Translations under genes and position numbers: made by a program | DNA from: Chthonobacter rhizosphaerae | GTDB lineage: Bacteria; Pseudomonadota; Alphaproteobacteria; Rhizobiales; Pleomorphomonadaceae | Direction of reading: 5' to 3' | Length of the DNA: 64,000 nt | Assembly: GCF_013839525.1 (NCBI RefSeq) | Contig: NZ_JACDIS010000001.1 | Span: 682,001-746,000 of the forward strand | In this document: one piece after another, positions 40,280 to 49,125 of the stretch | Layout: the number at the start of each line of letters is the position of its first letter | How positions within the stretch are numbered: the first letter of the stretch is position 1 | Notes under the pieces: generated by a model | Seen by the model: the letters and a program-made list of their open reading frames with translations, nothing else | Databases searched by the model: none | Told to the model about the DNA's origin: nothing

Positions 40280-40630
40280 GTGGCCGCGTCCCGGCCACCG
40301 GCCGACGCGCCCGTCGGGAGCCCGCTCCTGAGGGTCGGCGAAGACCTCGTCCTCCTGGTGCGGCTGACCCCGCGCGGCGGCCGCGACGCGCTGGACGGCA
40401 TCTCGACGCTGTCCGACGGACGGACCGTGGCGGCGGCTCGCGTCCGGGCGCCCGCCGAGGACGGCAAGGCCAACACCGCGCTGCTGGCGCTCGTCGCCGC
40501 CGCCGCCGGCGTGCCGCGCTCGTCCGTGACGCTGGAGGCGGGAGCGACCAGCCGCCTGAAGACGGTCCGGATCCGGCGCGCGGGCGTGCCGGCCGAAGCG
40601 GCTCTCGGGGCCGCGCTCGCCGGGCCCTGA
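40280..40630 (+). CDS. DUF167 (YggU) family protein
   Basis: 116 residues from a GTG start. Core blocks are LLVRLTPRGGRDALDGI, VRAPAEDGKANTALLALVAAAAGVPRSSVTLEAGATSRLKTVRI, the DUF167 signature. Function unknown. Pairing with yggT immediately upstream is the conserved gene order in proteobacteria. Confidence 0.9.
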   Translation: MAASRPPADAPVGSPLLRVGEDLVLLVRLTPRGGRDALDGISTLSDGRTVAAARVRAPAEDGKANTALLALVAAAAGVPRSSVTLEAGATSRLKTVRIRRAGVPAEAALGAALAGP

Positions 40631-40677
40631 GTCAACGGTTGCGGAGACGGTCGAGCGGACGGCGCGGCCGGGGCCGC

Positions 40678-40881
40678 TCAGTCCTCGTCGGCGATGGAGC
40701 GGGCTTCGTCCGGCAGCATGATCGGAATGCCGTCCCGCACAGGATAGGCGAGCTTCGCCGAGCGGGAGATCAGCTCCTGGGTCTCCGGCCGCCATTCGAG
40801 CGTGCTCTTGGTGAGCGGGCAGACCAGGATTTCCAGAAGCTTGGGGTCGAGGGCGCCGGCGCGCCGTGAGGCATCACTCAT
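40678..40881 (-). CDS. Trm112 family protein
   Basis: 67 residues: [47 protein letters not shown]. The single CPLTK in place of CPxCK and the [15 protein letters not shown] block are the bacterial YcaR/Trm112 form. In eukaryotes and archaea Trm112 activates methyltransferases; the bacterial role is unclear. It follows the LON-domain gene. Confidence 0.92.
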   Translation of the reverse strand: MSDASRRAGALDPKLLEILVCPLTKSTLEWRPETQELISRSAKLAYPVRDGIPIMLPDEARSIADED

Positions 40882-40962
40882 GGGCGGTCCCTCCTTGCGA
40901 AAGCGGGGGCGCCGCGGCCGTTTCGGGCGCCGCGGCCGTTCCAGGCGCCGCCGTGCCGGGCG

Positions 40963-41643
40963 TCACTGCAGCGGCGGCGCCTCGCCGCCCTTGCCCCGCG
41001 CGAGCGCGATCTCGGTGATGGCCACCAGGGTGTCGGCCCGGGTCTTCAGGTCCGGCGCCTCCAGGAGAGCCTGTTTCTCGGGCGGCCCGAACGGGCTCAT
41101 CATCGAAAGGGCGTTGACCAGCGCCTCGGTCGGCGTCCGGTTGACGCTGTCCCAGTCGGCCTCCAGGTTGTTGGCCTCGAAGAAGGCCTCCAGCGCCTTC
41201 AGGAGCGCCGGCCGGTCCACATCGCCCTCCCCGGCCCGGGCGAGATAGTCGCCCGCGAAGCCGGAGCCGTCGATCCGGCACATCCGGAACAGGCGGCCGG
41301 ACCGCACCTCCTCGACGATGCGGAACCGCGCCACCCCGGTCAGGGTGATCAGGTAGCGCCCGTCGCCGGATTCGCTCAGCGAGGTGATTCGCCCGGCGCA
41401 GCCGACGCCACAGAGGGCCGGATCGGAACCCGGCCGCACGGTGCCCTCGTCGAAGCGCGGCTGCACCATGCCGATCAGCCGGTCGGTCGTCATGGCATGG
41501 TCCACCATGGCGAGGTAGCGCGGCTCGAAGATGTTGAGCGGCAGCTGCCCCCGGGGCAGCAGCAGCGCTCCGCTCAGCGGGAACACCGGGATCTCCCGCG
41601 GCAGGTCGTCGGCCGATGAGTAGCGCGCGTTGCCGACCATCAT
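40963..41643 (-). CDS. LON substrate-binding-domain protein
   Basis: 226 residues of the Lon protease N-terminal domain only: PVFPLSGALLLPRGQLPLNIFEPRYLAMVDHA, GCAGRITSLSESGDGRYLITLTGVARFRI, and a helical C-terminal part. There is no AAA+ or protease domain, which is usual for this family. Often encoded with thioredoxin-like CnoX in alphaproteobacteria, as here. Confidence 0.92.
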   Translation of the reverse strand: MMVGNARYSSADDLPREIPVFPLSGALLLPRGQLPLNIFEPRYLAMVDHAMTTDRLIGMVQPRFDEGTVRPGSDPALCGVGCAGRITSLSESGDGRYLITLTGVARFRIVEEVRSGRLFRMCRIDGSGFAGDYLARAGEGDVDRPALLKALEAFFEANNLEADWDSVNRTPTEALVNALSMMSPFGPPEKQALLEAPDLKTRADTLVAITEIALARGKGGEAPPLQ

Positions 41644-41675
41644 GGTGCCGTCGTCGTCCTTCCTGACTTGAGAGC

Positions 41676-41795
41676 CTGGAGCATTTTCCGATCGGGTTGC
41701 AGGACTTGATCGCCGAGAGAATGCTCCAGCTTATCGAATCCGGAGCGATTTCTTGTCGGCCTGACGAGTCCGTCAGGTCGTGAAAACGCTCCAGA
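41676..41795 (+). repeat. Dispersed double-hairpin repeat, copy 2
   Basis: Ends in an inverted CTGGAGC (41676-41682) / GCTCCAG (41788-41794). The internal CGCCGAGAGAATGCTCCAGCTTAT and the CCTGACG ... CGTCAGG hairpin match copy 1 closely. It lies between the LON-domain gene and cnoX on the opposite strand, so it separates genes that are transcribed in the same direction. Confidence 0.85.
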
Positions 41796-41856
41796 CCGGC
41801 GGGCCATGACGCCCGCCCGATCCGTAGATAGGTCGCGGCGCCGGAAAGGCGACGCC

Positions 41857-42798
41857 TCAGGCGAAGAGGACGGACGAAAGCCGCCGGCGCCCGTAGAGGG
41901 TCGCCGGATCGGTCGGCCCCCAGGCTTCGAAGAACTGGACGAGCTGCTTGCGCGCCGCCTCGTCGTTCCAGCCCCGCTCGCGGCGGACGATCTCCACCAG
42001 GTGGTCGGCCGCCTGCTGGCGTTCGCCGCGGGCGTTGAGCGCGAGCGCGAGCTCGAACCGGGCCTCGTGGTCGCCCGGATGGGTTTCCACCCGGCGCACG
42101 AGCTCCGCGGCATCGCCCAGACTCGCCGCCTGCTCGGCGAGCTCCAGCTCCGCCCGGGCGCCCGCCACCGCCGCGTCCGACTGCCTGGCCGCCGGCACGC
42201 GGTCGAGCACCGCGCGGGCGTCGTCCAGCTGGCCGACGCCGATCAGCGCGCGGGCGAGGCCGGCGAGCGCCCCGACGGTCTCCGGCTCCTCCTGCAGCAC
42301 CGCCATGAAGAGTTCGGCCGCCTGCTCGTAGGCCTTCTCGCCGAGGGCGGCGAGGCCCGCCTCGATCAGCTGCTCCACGTCGCTCGGCCCCACCGGGCCG
42401 GCGACGCGCTCGATGAACTGCTTCACCTGGCTTTCCGGCAGCGCGCCCATGAAGCCGTCGAGCGGCCGGCCCTGGCTGAAGGCGATCACCGCCGGGATCG
42501 ACTGGATGCCCAGCTGGCCGGCGATCTGCGGATGCTCGTCGATGTTCATCTTCACGAGCTTCACCTTGCCGCCGGCCGCCTTGACGACCTTCTCCAGCAC
42601 GGGGGTCAGCTGCTTGCAGGGCCCGCACCACGGAGCCCAGAAGTCCACCAGCACCGGAACGGTCCGGGAGCCCTCCAGCACGTCGCGGGCGAAGGTCTGG
42701 GTGGTGGTGTCCTTGATCAGGTCGCCGGCCGGCGCCCCGGTCGGGGCCGGGGCCGGCTCGCCGAGGCTGGAGCCGAAGGTGAAGGTGGGTCCGCTCAT
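41857..42798 (-). CDS. cnoX: Thioredoxin-TPR protein, CnoX (YbbN)-like
   Basis: 313 residues. Thioredoxin domain at about 20-130 with the redox motif WAPWCGPCKQLTP, KVKLVKMNIDEHPQIAGQLGIQSIPAVIAF, then TPR-like helices to the end (AYEQAAELFMAVLQEEPETVGALAGLARALI). CnoX is a holdase that hands substrates to GroEL and DnaK; E. coli lacks the CxxC, whereas here, as in Caulobacter, it is intact. Start 42798 (MSGPTFTFGSSLG) was chosen over the longer frame to 42912. Confidence 0.92.
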   Translation of the reverse strand: MSGPTFTFGSSLGEPAPAPTGAPAGDLIKDTTTQTFARDVLEGSRTVPVLVDFWAPWCGPCKQLTPVLEKVVKAAGGKVKLVKMNIDEHPQIAGQLGIQSIPAVIAFSQGRPLDGFMGALPESQVKQFIERVAGPVGPSDVEQLIEAGLAALGEKAYEQAAELFMAVLQEEPETVGALAGLARALIGVGQLDDARAVLDRVPAARQSDAAVAGARAELELAEQAASLGDAAELVRRVETHPGDHEARFELALALNARGERQQAADHLVEIVRRERGWNDEAARKQLVQFFEAWGPTDPATLYGRRRLSSVLFA

Positions 42799-42929
42799 GG
42801 GTCTGTTCCGAACTGGTCTGGCGTGGGTCCGGCGGCGCGGTCCGCCCGTCGGCTGTCGGCCCTTATTTGGCGTGAATTCGTCCGAATGACAAATGGTCGC
42901 CGGACGAATCACGGTCCGGCGCCTCCGCC

Positions 42930-43439
42930 TCAGGCATCAGCGGCGAGCGGCAGGTCCGTCACCACCGGCGGATGGCCGGTCGCCTCCAGGAAGCGGATCA
43001 GGTCCGCAGGCGCGATCGACGTGGTGGCGGTGTTGCGCAGCGGGTGGAAGTTCACCGGCTCCAGGGCGAGCAGCGCCTTCTCCAGCACCACGGTGACGCG
43101 ACCGTCCGTGTCGTTGATCGCCCCGAACGGCGTCACCGACCCGGGCTTGACGCCCCAGACCTCTTCGAGGAGCTCGCCCGAGCCGAACGACACCCGGCCG
43201 GAGCCGCCGATCGCCGTGTGGATGGTCTTCAGGTCCAGCTTCGCGTCCTCGCGCGCCGTGACCAGGAAGAGGCGGCTCTTCTTGTCCTTGACGAACAGGT
43301 TCTTGGAGTGCCCGCCGGGGATGTCGCCACGCAGGCCCTGGCTCTCCTCCACGGTGAAGAGCGGCGGGTGTTCCACGGTGCTGTGGGTGATTCCGAGCTG
43401 GTCGAGGAAGGCGAAGAGGTCGTCCGTCGTTTTCGGCAT
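42930..43439 (-). CDS. YbaK/ProX-type aminoacyl-tRNA editing protein
   Basis: 169 residues with the INS-like deacylase fold: TTDDLFAFLDQLGI, HPPLFTVEESQGLRGDIPGGHSKNLFVKDKKSRLFLV, SFGSGELLEEVWGVKPGSVTPFGAINDTDGRVTVVLEK. GxxPxGGHxKNLF is the ProX/PrdX signature for hydrolysing Ala-tRNA(Pro). The neighbour is cnoX on the same strand, but with 131 bases between. Confidence 0.92.
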   Translation of the reverse strand: MPKTTDDLFAFLDQLGITHSTVEHPPLFTVEESQGLRGDIPGGHSKNLFVKDKKSRLFLVTAREDAKLDLKTIHTAIGGSGRVSFGSGELLEEVWGVKPGSVTPFGAINDTDGRVTVVLEKALLALEPVNFHPLRNTATTSIAPADLIRFLEATGHPPVVTDLPLAADA

Positions 43440-43613
43440 GGGCGTCCCGTCGAGAGCAGAAGGCGTGGAACCGCTGATCTAGCCGGAACCGCGCGGGCCG
43501 GAAAGGACCCAGGCGACACCTCCCATCGAAGCTTCACATTCCCTGTTGCAATCCCCTCCGATCTGGTCCATATACGCCTCGCTCCGGCCACGGAGCCCCG
43601 GGAAACGGGCGGT

Positions 43614-43688
43614 GCGGGTGTAGCTCAGGGGTAGAGCACAACCTTGCCAAGGTTGGGGTCGAGGGTTCGAATCCCTTCGCCCGCTCCA
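43614..43688 (+). tRNA. tRNA-Gly (anticodon GCC)
   Basis: Acceptor GCGGGTG (43614-43620) pairs with CGCCCGC (43678-43684), discriminator T, encoded CCA. D arm TAGCTCAGGGGTAGAGCA; anticodon loop in ACCTTGCCAAGGT gives GCC (reads GGC/GGT). T arm GAGGGTTCGAATCCCTT. A terminator hairpin follows 18 bases downstream. Confidence 0.96.
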
Positions 43689-43705
43689 GTTTCCCTCCCG
43701 ACCAG

Positions 43706-43729
43706 AAGCCGCGGTTCGCCGCGGCTTTT
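43706..43729 (+). terminator. Rho-independent terminator after tRNA-Gly
   Basis: AAGCCGCGG (43706-43714) pairs with CCGCGGCTT across a TTCG loop (43715-43718), then TTTTG. A compact, GC-rich stem with a T-run directly after it. Confidence 0.8.
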
Positions 43730-43881
43730 GTCGTTTCCGGGGTCGCGGAACCGCCACCGGCGCCGCCCTTCGCGCTTTCCGGGAGACCCCGTCCGCGTCG
43801 GTGGCCGCGCCCTTCGCGCCCCGCCCCCGCCGTTCCGCGCGAGGGCGGACGCCGGCCGTCGCCGGTGTCCGCGGGATGTGG

Positions 43882-45195
43882 TCAGAACTCCCGAAGAGTG
43901 TCCCGCAGCAGCTCGTGCCGGTAGGCCGTCCGGGCAAGGCCGCGCTTCTGAAGCGCCGGCACCAGCCCGTCGGCGATCTCGACGAGGTAGCGGCGGCTGA
44001 CCCGAAGCACCGGCGTGGTGATCAGGAAGCCGTCGCCGCCCACCTCCGCCATGGCCTCACCCATGCGCTCGGCCACCTGGTCGGGCGTGCCGATCAGTTC
44101 CAGGGACGACACGAGGCCGCCGCCGCCGTCGACCACCAGCTCGCGCAGGGTCTTGCCGCTGCCCCACTGCTGGAACTTGTCGAGCGTGCCGGACTCCCCG
44201 TTGGTCACCAGCTTCTCCGGCAGCGGCTTGTCGAGATCGAACCGGGCGAAGTCGATCTCGGTGATCGCCGAGATGGAGGCGAGCGTGTCGACGATGAAAT
44301 GGTCGGAGGAGATCTGCCGCCCGTATTTCTCCCTCGCCTCCGATTCCGTTTCGCCGAGGGTGGGTGTGATGCAGAACAGTACCTTGATCTCGTCGGGGTC
44401 CCGGTCGATCGCCGCCGCGCGGGCCCGGATGTCGTCGCGAAACGCCTTCATCTCCTTCACGCCCGAGGCGACCGAGATGATCGAGTCGGCGAAGCGGGCG
44501 GCGAAGTCGCGGCCGCGCGGCGAGGCGCCGGCCTGCACGTAGATCGGCCGGTACTGGGGCGACGGCACCGTGTTGAGCGGCCCGCGCACCTGGTAGTGCT
44601 TGCCCTTGTGGTCGATGGTGTGGACCTTGGACGGGTCCGCGTAGATGCCCTTCTGCCGGTCCAGCACCACCGCGTCCGGCTCCCAGCTGGCGAAGAGCTT
44701 GTTGACCACCTCCATGTATTCTTCGGCCATCTCGTAGCGCGTCTCGCGCAGCGGCAGCTTGTCCATGCTGAAGTTCTGGGCGGAGAGGTCCTCGGCGCTG
44801 GTCACGATGTTCCAGCCGAACCGCCCGCGGGTCAGGCTGTCGATGGTCGAGCACAGGCGGGCGAGCAGGAAGGGCGGATAGGCCATGGTCGACATGGTGG
44901 CGACCACGCCCAGCCTGGAGGTCGCCATGCCCATGGCGACGGCGAGCGGCGCCGGATCGTGCTTCGGCACCATCATGGCGTTCTTCAGCGCGACGTCCCG
45001 CGATCCGCCATAGGTCTGCGGCACCATGAGCTTGTCTTCGATCATGATGTAGTCGAAGCACGCCCGCTCCAGCGTCTGCGCCATCTCGACATAGAAGCGC
45101 CCGTCCCAGGGATAGCCTCCCTGGCCGAACGGCTCGCGCCATTCGTCCGGAGTGAAATTCATGAACCAGGCGAGGTGCATCGGCTTGGGTGCCAT
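43882..45195 (-). CDS. LLM-class flavin-dependent monooxygenase (NtaA/SnaA/DszA family)
   Basis: 437 residues with the FMN-dependent bacterial luciferase fold. Typical NtaA/SnaA/DszA blocks are WREPFGQGGYPWDGRFYVEMAQTLERACFDYIMIEDKL, ATMSTMAYPPFLLARLCSTIDSLTRGRFGWNIVTS, RPIYVQAGASPRGRDFAARFAD and LIGTPDQVAERM. The family oxidises nitrilotriacetate, sulfones, EDTA or related compounds with a separate flavin reductase; no reductase gene is adjacent, so the substrate cannot be inferred. Start 45195 follows AGAGAGG; the frame is open to 45315 but reads as intergenic. Confidence 0.88.
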   Translation of the reverse strand: MAPKPMHLAWFMNFTPDEWREPFGQGGYPWDGRFYVEMAQTLERACFDYIMIEDKLMVPQTYGGSRDVALKNAMMVPKHDPAPLAVAMGMATSRLGVVATMSTMAYPPFLLARLCSTIDSLTRGRFGWNIVTSAEDLSAQNFSMDKLPLRETRYEMAEEYMEVVNKLFASWEPDAVVLDRQKGIYADPSKVHTIDHKGKHYQVRGPLNTVPSPQYRPIYVQAGASPRGRDFAARFADSIISVASGVKEMKAFRDDIRARAAAIDRDPDEIKVLFCITPTLGETESEAREKYGRQISSDHFIVDTLASISAITEIDFARFDLDKPLPEKLVTNGESGTLDKFQQWGSGKTLRELVVDGGGGLVSSLELIGTPDQVAERMGEAMAEVGGDGFLITTPVLRVSRRYLVEIADGLVPALQKRGLARTAYRHELLRDTLREF

Positions 45196-45591
45196 CGTAA
45201 ACGGACCTCTCTGACCAGCAGCGGCGAACACGGACGCCATTCCGGGCGCGCACGAGCCAGGTCGAGACGCGTCGCGCACCGGATTGACCTCGAGGCGGAA
45301 AGCTTCGAGCCGCACCAGCTAAGCAAGCGTTTAATAGTTCTGCAACATGGAAATCGGGAAGACTTGTTTATAGGCAATCGCCGCCGCATCTCAGGCTTGA
45401 AAGACCAATTTTGCGTCTTTGCTAAGCTGTGATGCCCGATCGATGGACAGAATCCAGGTCAAGTTCGCTTCGACAATACCCGATCCTGTGCCGGCGCGGC
45501 CGCGACCCGGTTTCCAAGGCTCCTGACACGGGCCGCGTCCAGCCGCCGCGGGTTACCCCGACCGGCCGGGTCGGGCCGCCCCTCTCGTCCG
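45196..45591. other. Intergenic region between monooxygenase and T1SS genes
   Basis: About 395 bases. An AT-rich part at 45320-45430 probably holds the monooxygenase promoter (minus strand). No gene has a ribosome site here; I could not settle on -35/-10 elements. Confidence 0.45.
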
Positions 45592-46932
45592 TCAGGTCTC
45601 CCGGAACGCGCGGCTCATGCTGTCCTTGATCGGGCGCATCAGATATTCGAAGAAGGTCCGGTCCTCGGTCTTGATGTAGACCTCCGCCGGCATGCCGGGC
45701 GTCGGCTCGAAGCCGGCCACGTGCTTGGCCATGGCGGCGTCCAGGCGGATCCGGGCCACGTAGCTGTCCGGCACCTGGGAGGCGCCGCGCCGCTCGTCCG
45801 GCAGGGCGTCGGCCGACACGTAGACCACGCGCCCCTCCACGATGGGGGTGATGCGCTGGCTGAGGGCGGTGAGGCGCACGAAGGCCTCCTGGTTGCGCCG
45901 GACCGTGTCGATGTCCTGCGGTCGGACCTTGACCTCGATGATCAGGTCGTCCTGCAGGGGTACGATGTCCAGGATGGGCTTGCCCGGCTCGATCACGCCG
46001 CCCGGCGTGTGATAGCGCAGCTTCACCACCACGCCCCGCGACGGCGCCAGGATGAGCGAGCGGTTGAGCACATCCTCCGCCGCCCGGATCATCTCGCGCA
46101 GGTCGTTGAGTTCGGCCCGCACCTCGTGCAGCTGCTCGACCGCCTGCTTCACCGCCGCCTTCCTCAGGCCGAGCGCCTGCTCGCGCGCCCGCGCGATCCG
46201 CTCGTGGGCGTCGCCGATGTCCCCCTGGAGCCGGCCGACGTCGCCCTCCAGGGCCGACTGGGCGCGCCGGAGCGCCAGCACCTCCGCCCGGCGGATCAGG
46301 CCCTTCTTCAGGAGCCCCTCCTTGTTGCCGAGCTCGTCCTTGATCAGCGCCAGCTGGTCCCGGACGGCGGCGAGCTGGATCCGGCTGCCGCCGATGCGCT
46401 CGTTCAGCGCCGCCACGCCGTCGTCAACGGCGTCGAGCTCGCTGCGAAGGGTGGCGCGCCGGGCCTCGAAGGCGAGCGTCTGCGCCTCCACGATGGCGGC
46501 GACGTCCGGGTCCGACGCCGCGCTCCCCTTGAGGGCGGGCGGGATCTCCAGGGCGTCCCGGTCCAGCATCTCGGCGGTCAGCCGGGCGTCGATCGCCATC
46601 GTCCGCGCCTGGCGCAGGATCAACCGGCGCAGGTCCGCCCCCGCCGCCGTGCCGTCGAGCCGCACCAGGATCTGGCGCGCCTCCACCACGTCGCCTTCCC
46701 GCACCAGGATCTCCGAGATCACGCCGCCCTCCAGGTGCTGGATGGTCTTGTTCTGGCCCGTGGTGACGAACACGCCGGGCGCCACCACGGCGCCGGCGAT
46801 GGGCGCGCTGTTGCCCCAGACGCCGAACAGGAGCCCGGCCCCGAGAAGCACCCCGAAGCCGAACAGGGTGGGCGCGCGGGTGCCGCGGGGCACGTCCGCA
46901 TACCATTCGTGCGACCGGGCCAGCATGGACAT
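45592..46932 (-). CDS. HlyD/PrtE-type membrane fusion protein of a type I secretion system
   Basis: 446 residues. One N-terminal membrane helix (TLFGFGVLLGAGLLFGVWG), biotinyl-lipoyl-like half-motifs around QHLEGGVISEILVREGDVVEARQILVRLDG, a long coiled-coil hairpin (residues about 95-300), then SRGVVVKLRYHTPGGVIEPGKPILDIVPLQDDLIIEVKV and a C-terminal beta-barrel. This is the periplasmic adaptor linking the ABC exporter to TolC. Start 46932 has GGAGGAG upstream. It starts 63 bases after the ABC gene stop in the same operon. No TolC gene is in the window. Confidence 0.93.
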   Translation of the reverse strand: MSMLARSHEWYADVPRGTRAPTLFGFGVLLGAGLLFGVWGNSAPIAGAVVAPGVFVTTGQNKTIQHLEGGVISEILVREGDVVEARQILVRLDGTAAGADLRRLILRQARTMAIDARLTAEMLDRDALEIPPALKGSAASDPDVAAIVEAQTLAFEARRATLRSELDAVDDGVAALNERIGGSRIQLAAVRDQLALIKDELGNKEGLLKKGLIRRAEVLALRRAQSALEGDVGRLQGDIGDAHERIARAREQALGLRKAAVKQAVEQLHEVRAELNDLREMIRAAEDVLNRSLILAPSRGVVVKLRYHTPGGVIEPGKPILDIVPLQDDLIIEVKVRPQDIDTVRRNQEAFVRLTALSQRITPIVEGRVVYVSADALPDERRGASQVPDSYVARIRLDAAMAKHVAGFEPTPGMPAEVYIKTEDRTFFEYLMRPIKDSMSRAFRET

Positions 46933-46995
46933 GGCAGTCTCCTCCATTCCTTTCCGAGAGCGACCGGACCGAGCCGGCGCTCCTCGCGCCCCGGC

Positions 46996-49062
46996 TCAGG
47001 CCACCCCGAACGCCTGGCCGCCGCCCTTCTTGCCCGACAGGACCGGCAGCATCTCGTCGCGCGTTCCGAGCGCCTGCACGGCGCCGTCCTTCAGGATCAT
47101 GATCCTGTCCACGCTCTTCAGCAGCATCGGCCGCTGGGTGATCGCCACCACGGTGATCGACTGCGCCTTCGCGCGCGTCAGGGCGCGGGCCAGCGCCTGC
47201 TCGCCCGGCGTATCCAGGTTGGCGTTCGGCTCGTCGAGCACCACCAGCCTTGGGGCGCCGAAGAAGGCCCGGGCGAGCCCGATCCGCTGCTTCTGGCCGC
47301 CGGAAAGCGGGCTGCCGTCCATGCCGATCTGCGTCTCGTAGCCCTGCGGCAACTGGGAGATCATCTCGTGCACGTCGGCGATCTCGGCGGCGCGGAAAAT
47401 GGCCTCGTCGGTCACGTCCTCGCGCATGCGGGCGATGTTGGCCTTGATGGACGCCGGAAAGAGCTGCACGTCCTGAGGCAGGTAGCCGACCACCTCGCCG
47501 AACTGCCGAGGGTCCCAGTTGCGCAGGTCCATCAGGTCCAGGCGCACGTTGCCGGCGGTCGGCGTGATCGACCCCACCAGCATGCGGGCGAGCGTGGACT
47601 TGCCGGCGCCCGACCCGCCCACGATCGCGAGCGACTCCCCCGGCGCCAGGCTGAAGCTGAGCCCGTTCAGGATCACCCGCTTGCTCGGCTGCGGCACGTA
47701 GAGCACCCGTTCCACGCTGAGCGCGCCCTGGGGCGCCGGCAGGCGCAGCCGGTCCAGGTTCAGCGGCGAACTCTGCAGGAGCGCCCGGATGCGCGCGAAG
47801 GCCGAGCGGGCGTGGACGAGGCTGCGCCAGCCCTCGATCGCGCCCTCCACCGGCGCGAGCGCCCGGCTCGACACGATGGAGGCGGCGATCACCATGCCGC
47901 CGGTCAGCTCCGAGTTGATGGAAAGCCACGCCCCCCAGCCCAGGATGGCGATCTGGGTGGAGAGGCGGATGAACTTGGAGACGCCGGCCATCAGGATGTT
48001 GCGGTCCTGGGCGTGCACCTGCGCCTTCAGGGATTCCGCCGTCTCCCGGCCCCACACCATCACGCCCTCGGGGATCATCCCCATGGCGTTGATCACCTGG
48101 GCGTTGCGCGCCATGGCATCCGCCTGGAGGTTCGCCCGCGCCGAGAAGGCGCTCGCCTTGGCGAACGGCACCGCGGTCAGCCGCTGGTTGAGCACCGCGA
48201 CGCCGAGAAGCGCCGCCCCGGTACCGGCCACGATGAAGCCGAGGTCCGGATGGATCAGGTAGATGGCGGCGAGGTAGACCGGCGCCACCGGCGCGTCGAG
48301 CAGGTTGAGGAGCACCGGCCCGGTCAGGAAGCTGCGAACCTGCTGCAGGTCCGCGAGCGTCTGGAACTCCCGGCTCGAACCGCCCTGGGAGGCCTTGGCG
48401 GCGGCCGCCAGGACCGGCGCGCCGAGGCGGCTCTCCGCCTCCACGGCGATCCGCATCAGGATCACCCGGCGCGTCATGTCCACCACCACGTGGACCAGGA
48501 TGGCGCCGGCCACGAACACGGTGAGCATCACCAGGGTGTCGATGCTCCGGCTCGTGTAGACCCGGTCGGACAGCTGGAACAGGTAGATCGGCACCGCCAG
48601 GATCAGGAGGTTCACCGAGAAGGAGAAGATCGCGACCGTGATCAGGTTGCGCCGGCAGCCGGCGAGCCCCCTGGTGAGCACCTCCCGGAAGTCCTGGTCG
48701 CTCGACCGGTACACGAGGCGGTTCGGGTCGCCCCCGGCGTTCGGCCAGGCGGTCGCGCCCCCACCGGGCTTCGGCTTCGACGGCGGGGCCGGCGACGGGC
48801 CGACCTGCGAGGGACCGACCGGAGGCCTGTCCGCCGCGGGCTTCACTGAAGCGACGGGCACCGCGCCCGCCTGAACCTTCGCGGAAGCGGCCGGCGCGAC
48901 GCCCGCCTCGCCCGGGCGCGGCCCGGCGGGCCGGGCGGGTCCACCGTCGGCCGGCGCGGCGCGCGGCGCCTGTGCGCCGCCTGCGAGCGACTTCGGCACC
49001 ACCGGCGTCGGCGGCCGGTCGAAGCTGGCGGTGGCGTGGGGATCGGGATCGAAAGGAGCCAT
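46996..49062 (-). CDS. Type I secretion ABC transporter (PrtD/LapB-like) with Pro-rich N-terminal extension
   Basis: 688 residues. The first 110 or so are a Pro/Ala/Lys-rich extension with no homology I recognise. A six-helix membrane domain follows (NLLILAVPIYLFQLSDRVYTSRSIDTLVML), then a nucleotide-binding domain with Walker A GGSGAGKST, signature LSGGQKQRIGLARAFFG, Walker B RLVVLDEPNANLD and a switch His in VAITQRP (the usual H is replaced by Q). There is no N-terminal C39 peptidase domain, so substrates are not cleaved at a double-glycine leader. It is preceded by two probable substrate genes. Confidence 0.92.
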   Translation of the reverse strand: MAPFDPDPHATASFDRPPTPVVPKSLAGGAQAPRAAPADGGPARPAGPRPGEAGVAPAASAKVQAGAVPVASVKPAADRPPVGPSQVGPSPAPPSKPKPGGGATAWPNAGGDPNRLVYRSSDQDFREVLTRGLAGCRRNLITVAIFSFSVNLLILAVPIYLFQLSDRVYTSRSIDTLVMLTVFVAGAILVHVVVDMTRRVILMRIAVEAESRLGAPVLAAAAKASQGGSSREFQTLADLQQVRSFLTGPVLLNLLDAPVAPVYLAAIYLIHPDLGFIVAGTGAALLGVAVLNQRLTAVPFAKASAFSARANLQADAMARNAQVINAMGMIPEGVMVWGRETAESLKAQVHAQDRNILMAGVSKFIRLSTQIAILGWGAWLSINSELTGGMVIAASIVSSRALAPVEGAIEGWRSLVHARSAFARIRALLQSSPLNLDRLRLPAPQGALSVERVLYVPQPSKRVILNGLSFSLAPGESLAIVGGSGAGKSTLARMLVGSITPTAGNVRLDLMDLRNWDPRQFGEVVGYLPQDVQLFPASIKANIARMREDVTDEAIFRAAEIADVHEMISQLPQGYETQIGMDGSPLSGGQKQRIGLARAFFGAPRLVVLDEPNANLDTPGEQALARALTRAKAQSITVVAITQRPMLLKSVDRIMILKDGAVQALGTRDEMLPVLSGKKGGGQAFGVA

Positions 49063-49125
49063 CGGTCGGGTCCGCTCTGCCGTCCGGCGCCCGGCCCCCC
49101 GGCGGGCGACGGCCCGGTTGGAAGG

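Noticed and set aside
39715-43688. Genomic island using a tRNA as attachment site
   Set aside because: Neither tRNA-Ala nor tRNA-Gly is followed by an integrase gene or a repeated tRNA 3' end; the genes between them are conserved core genes.
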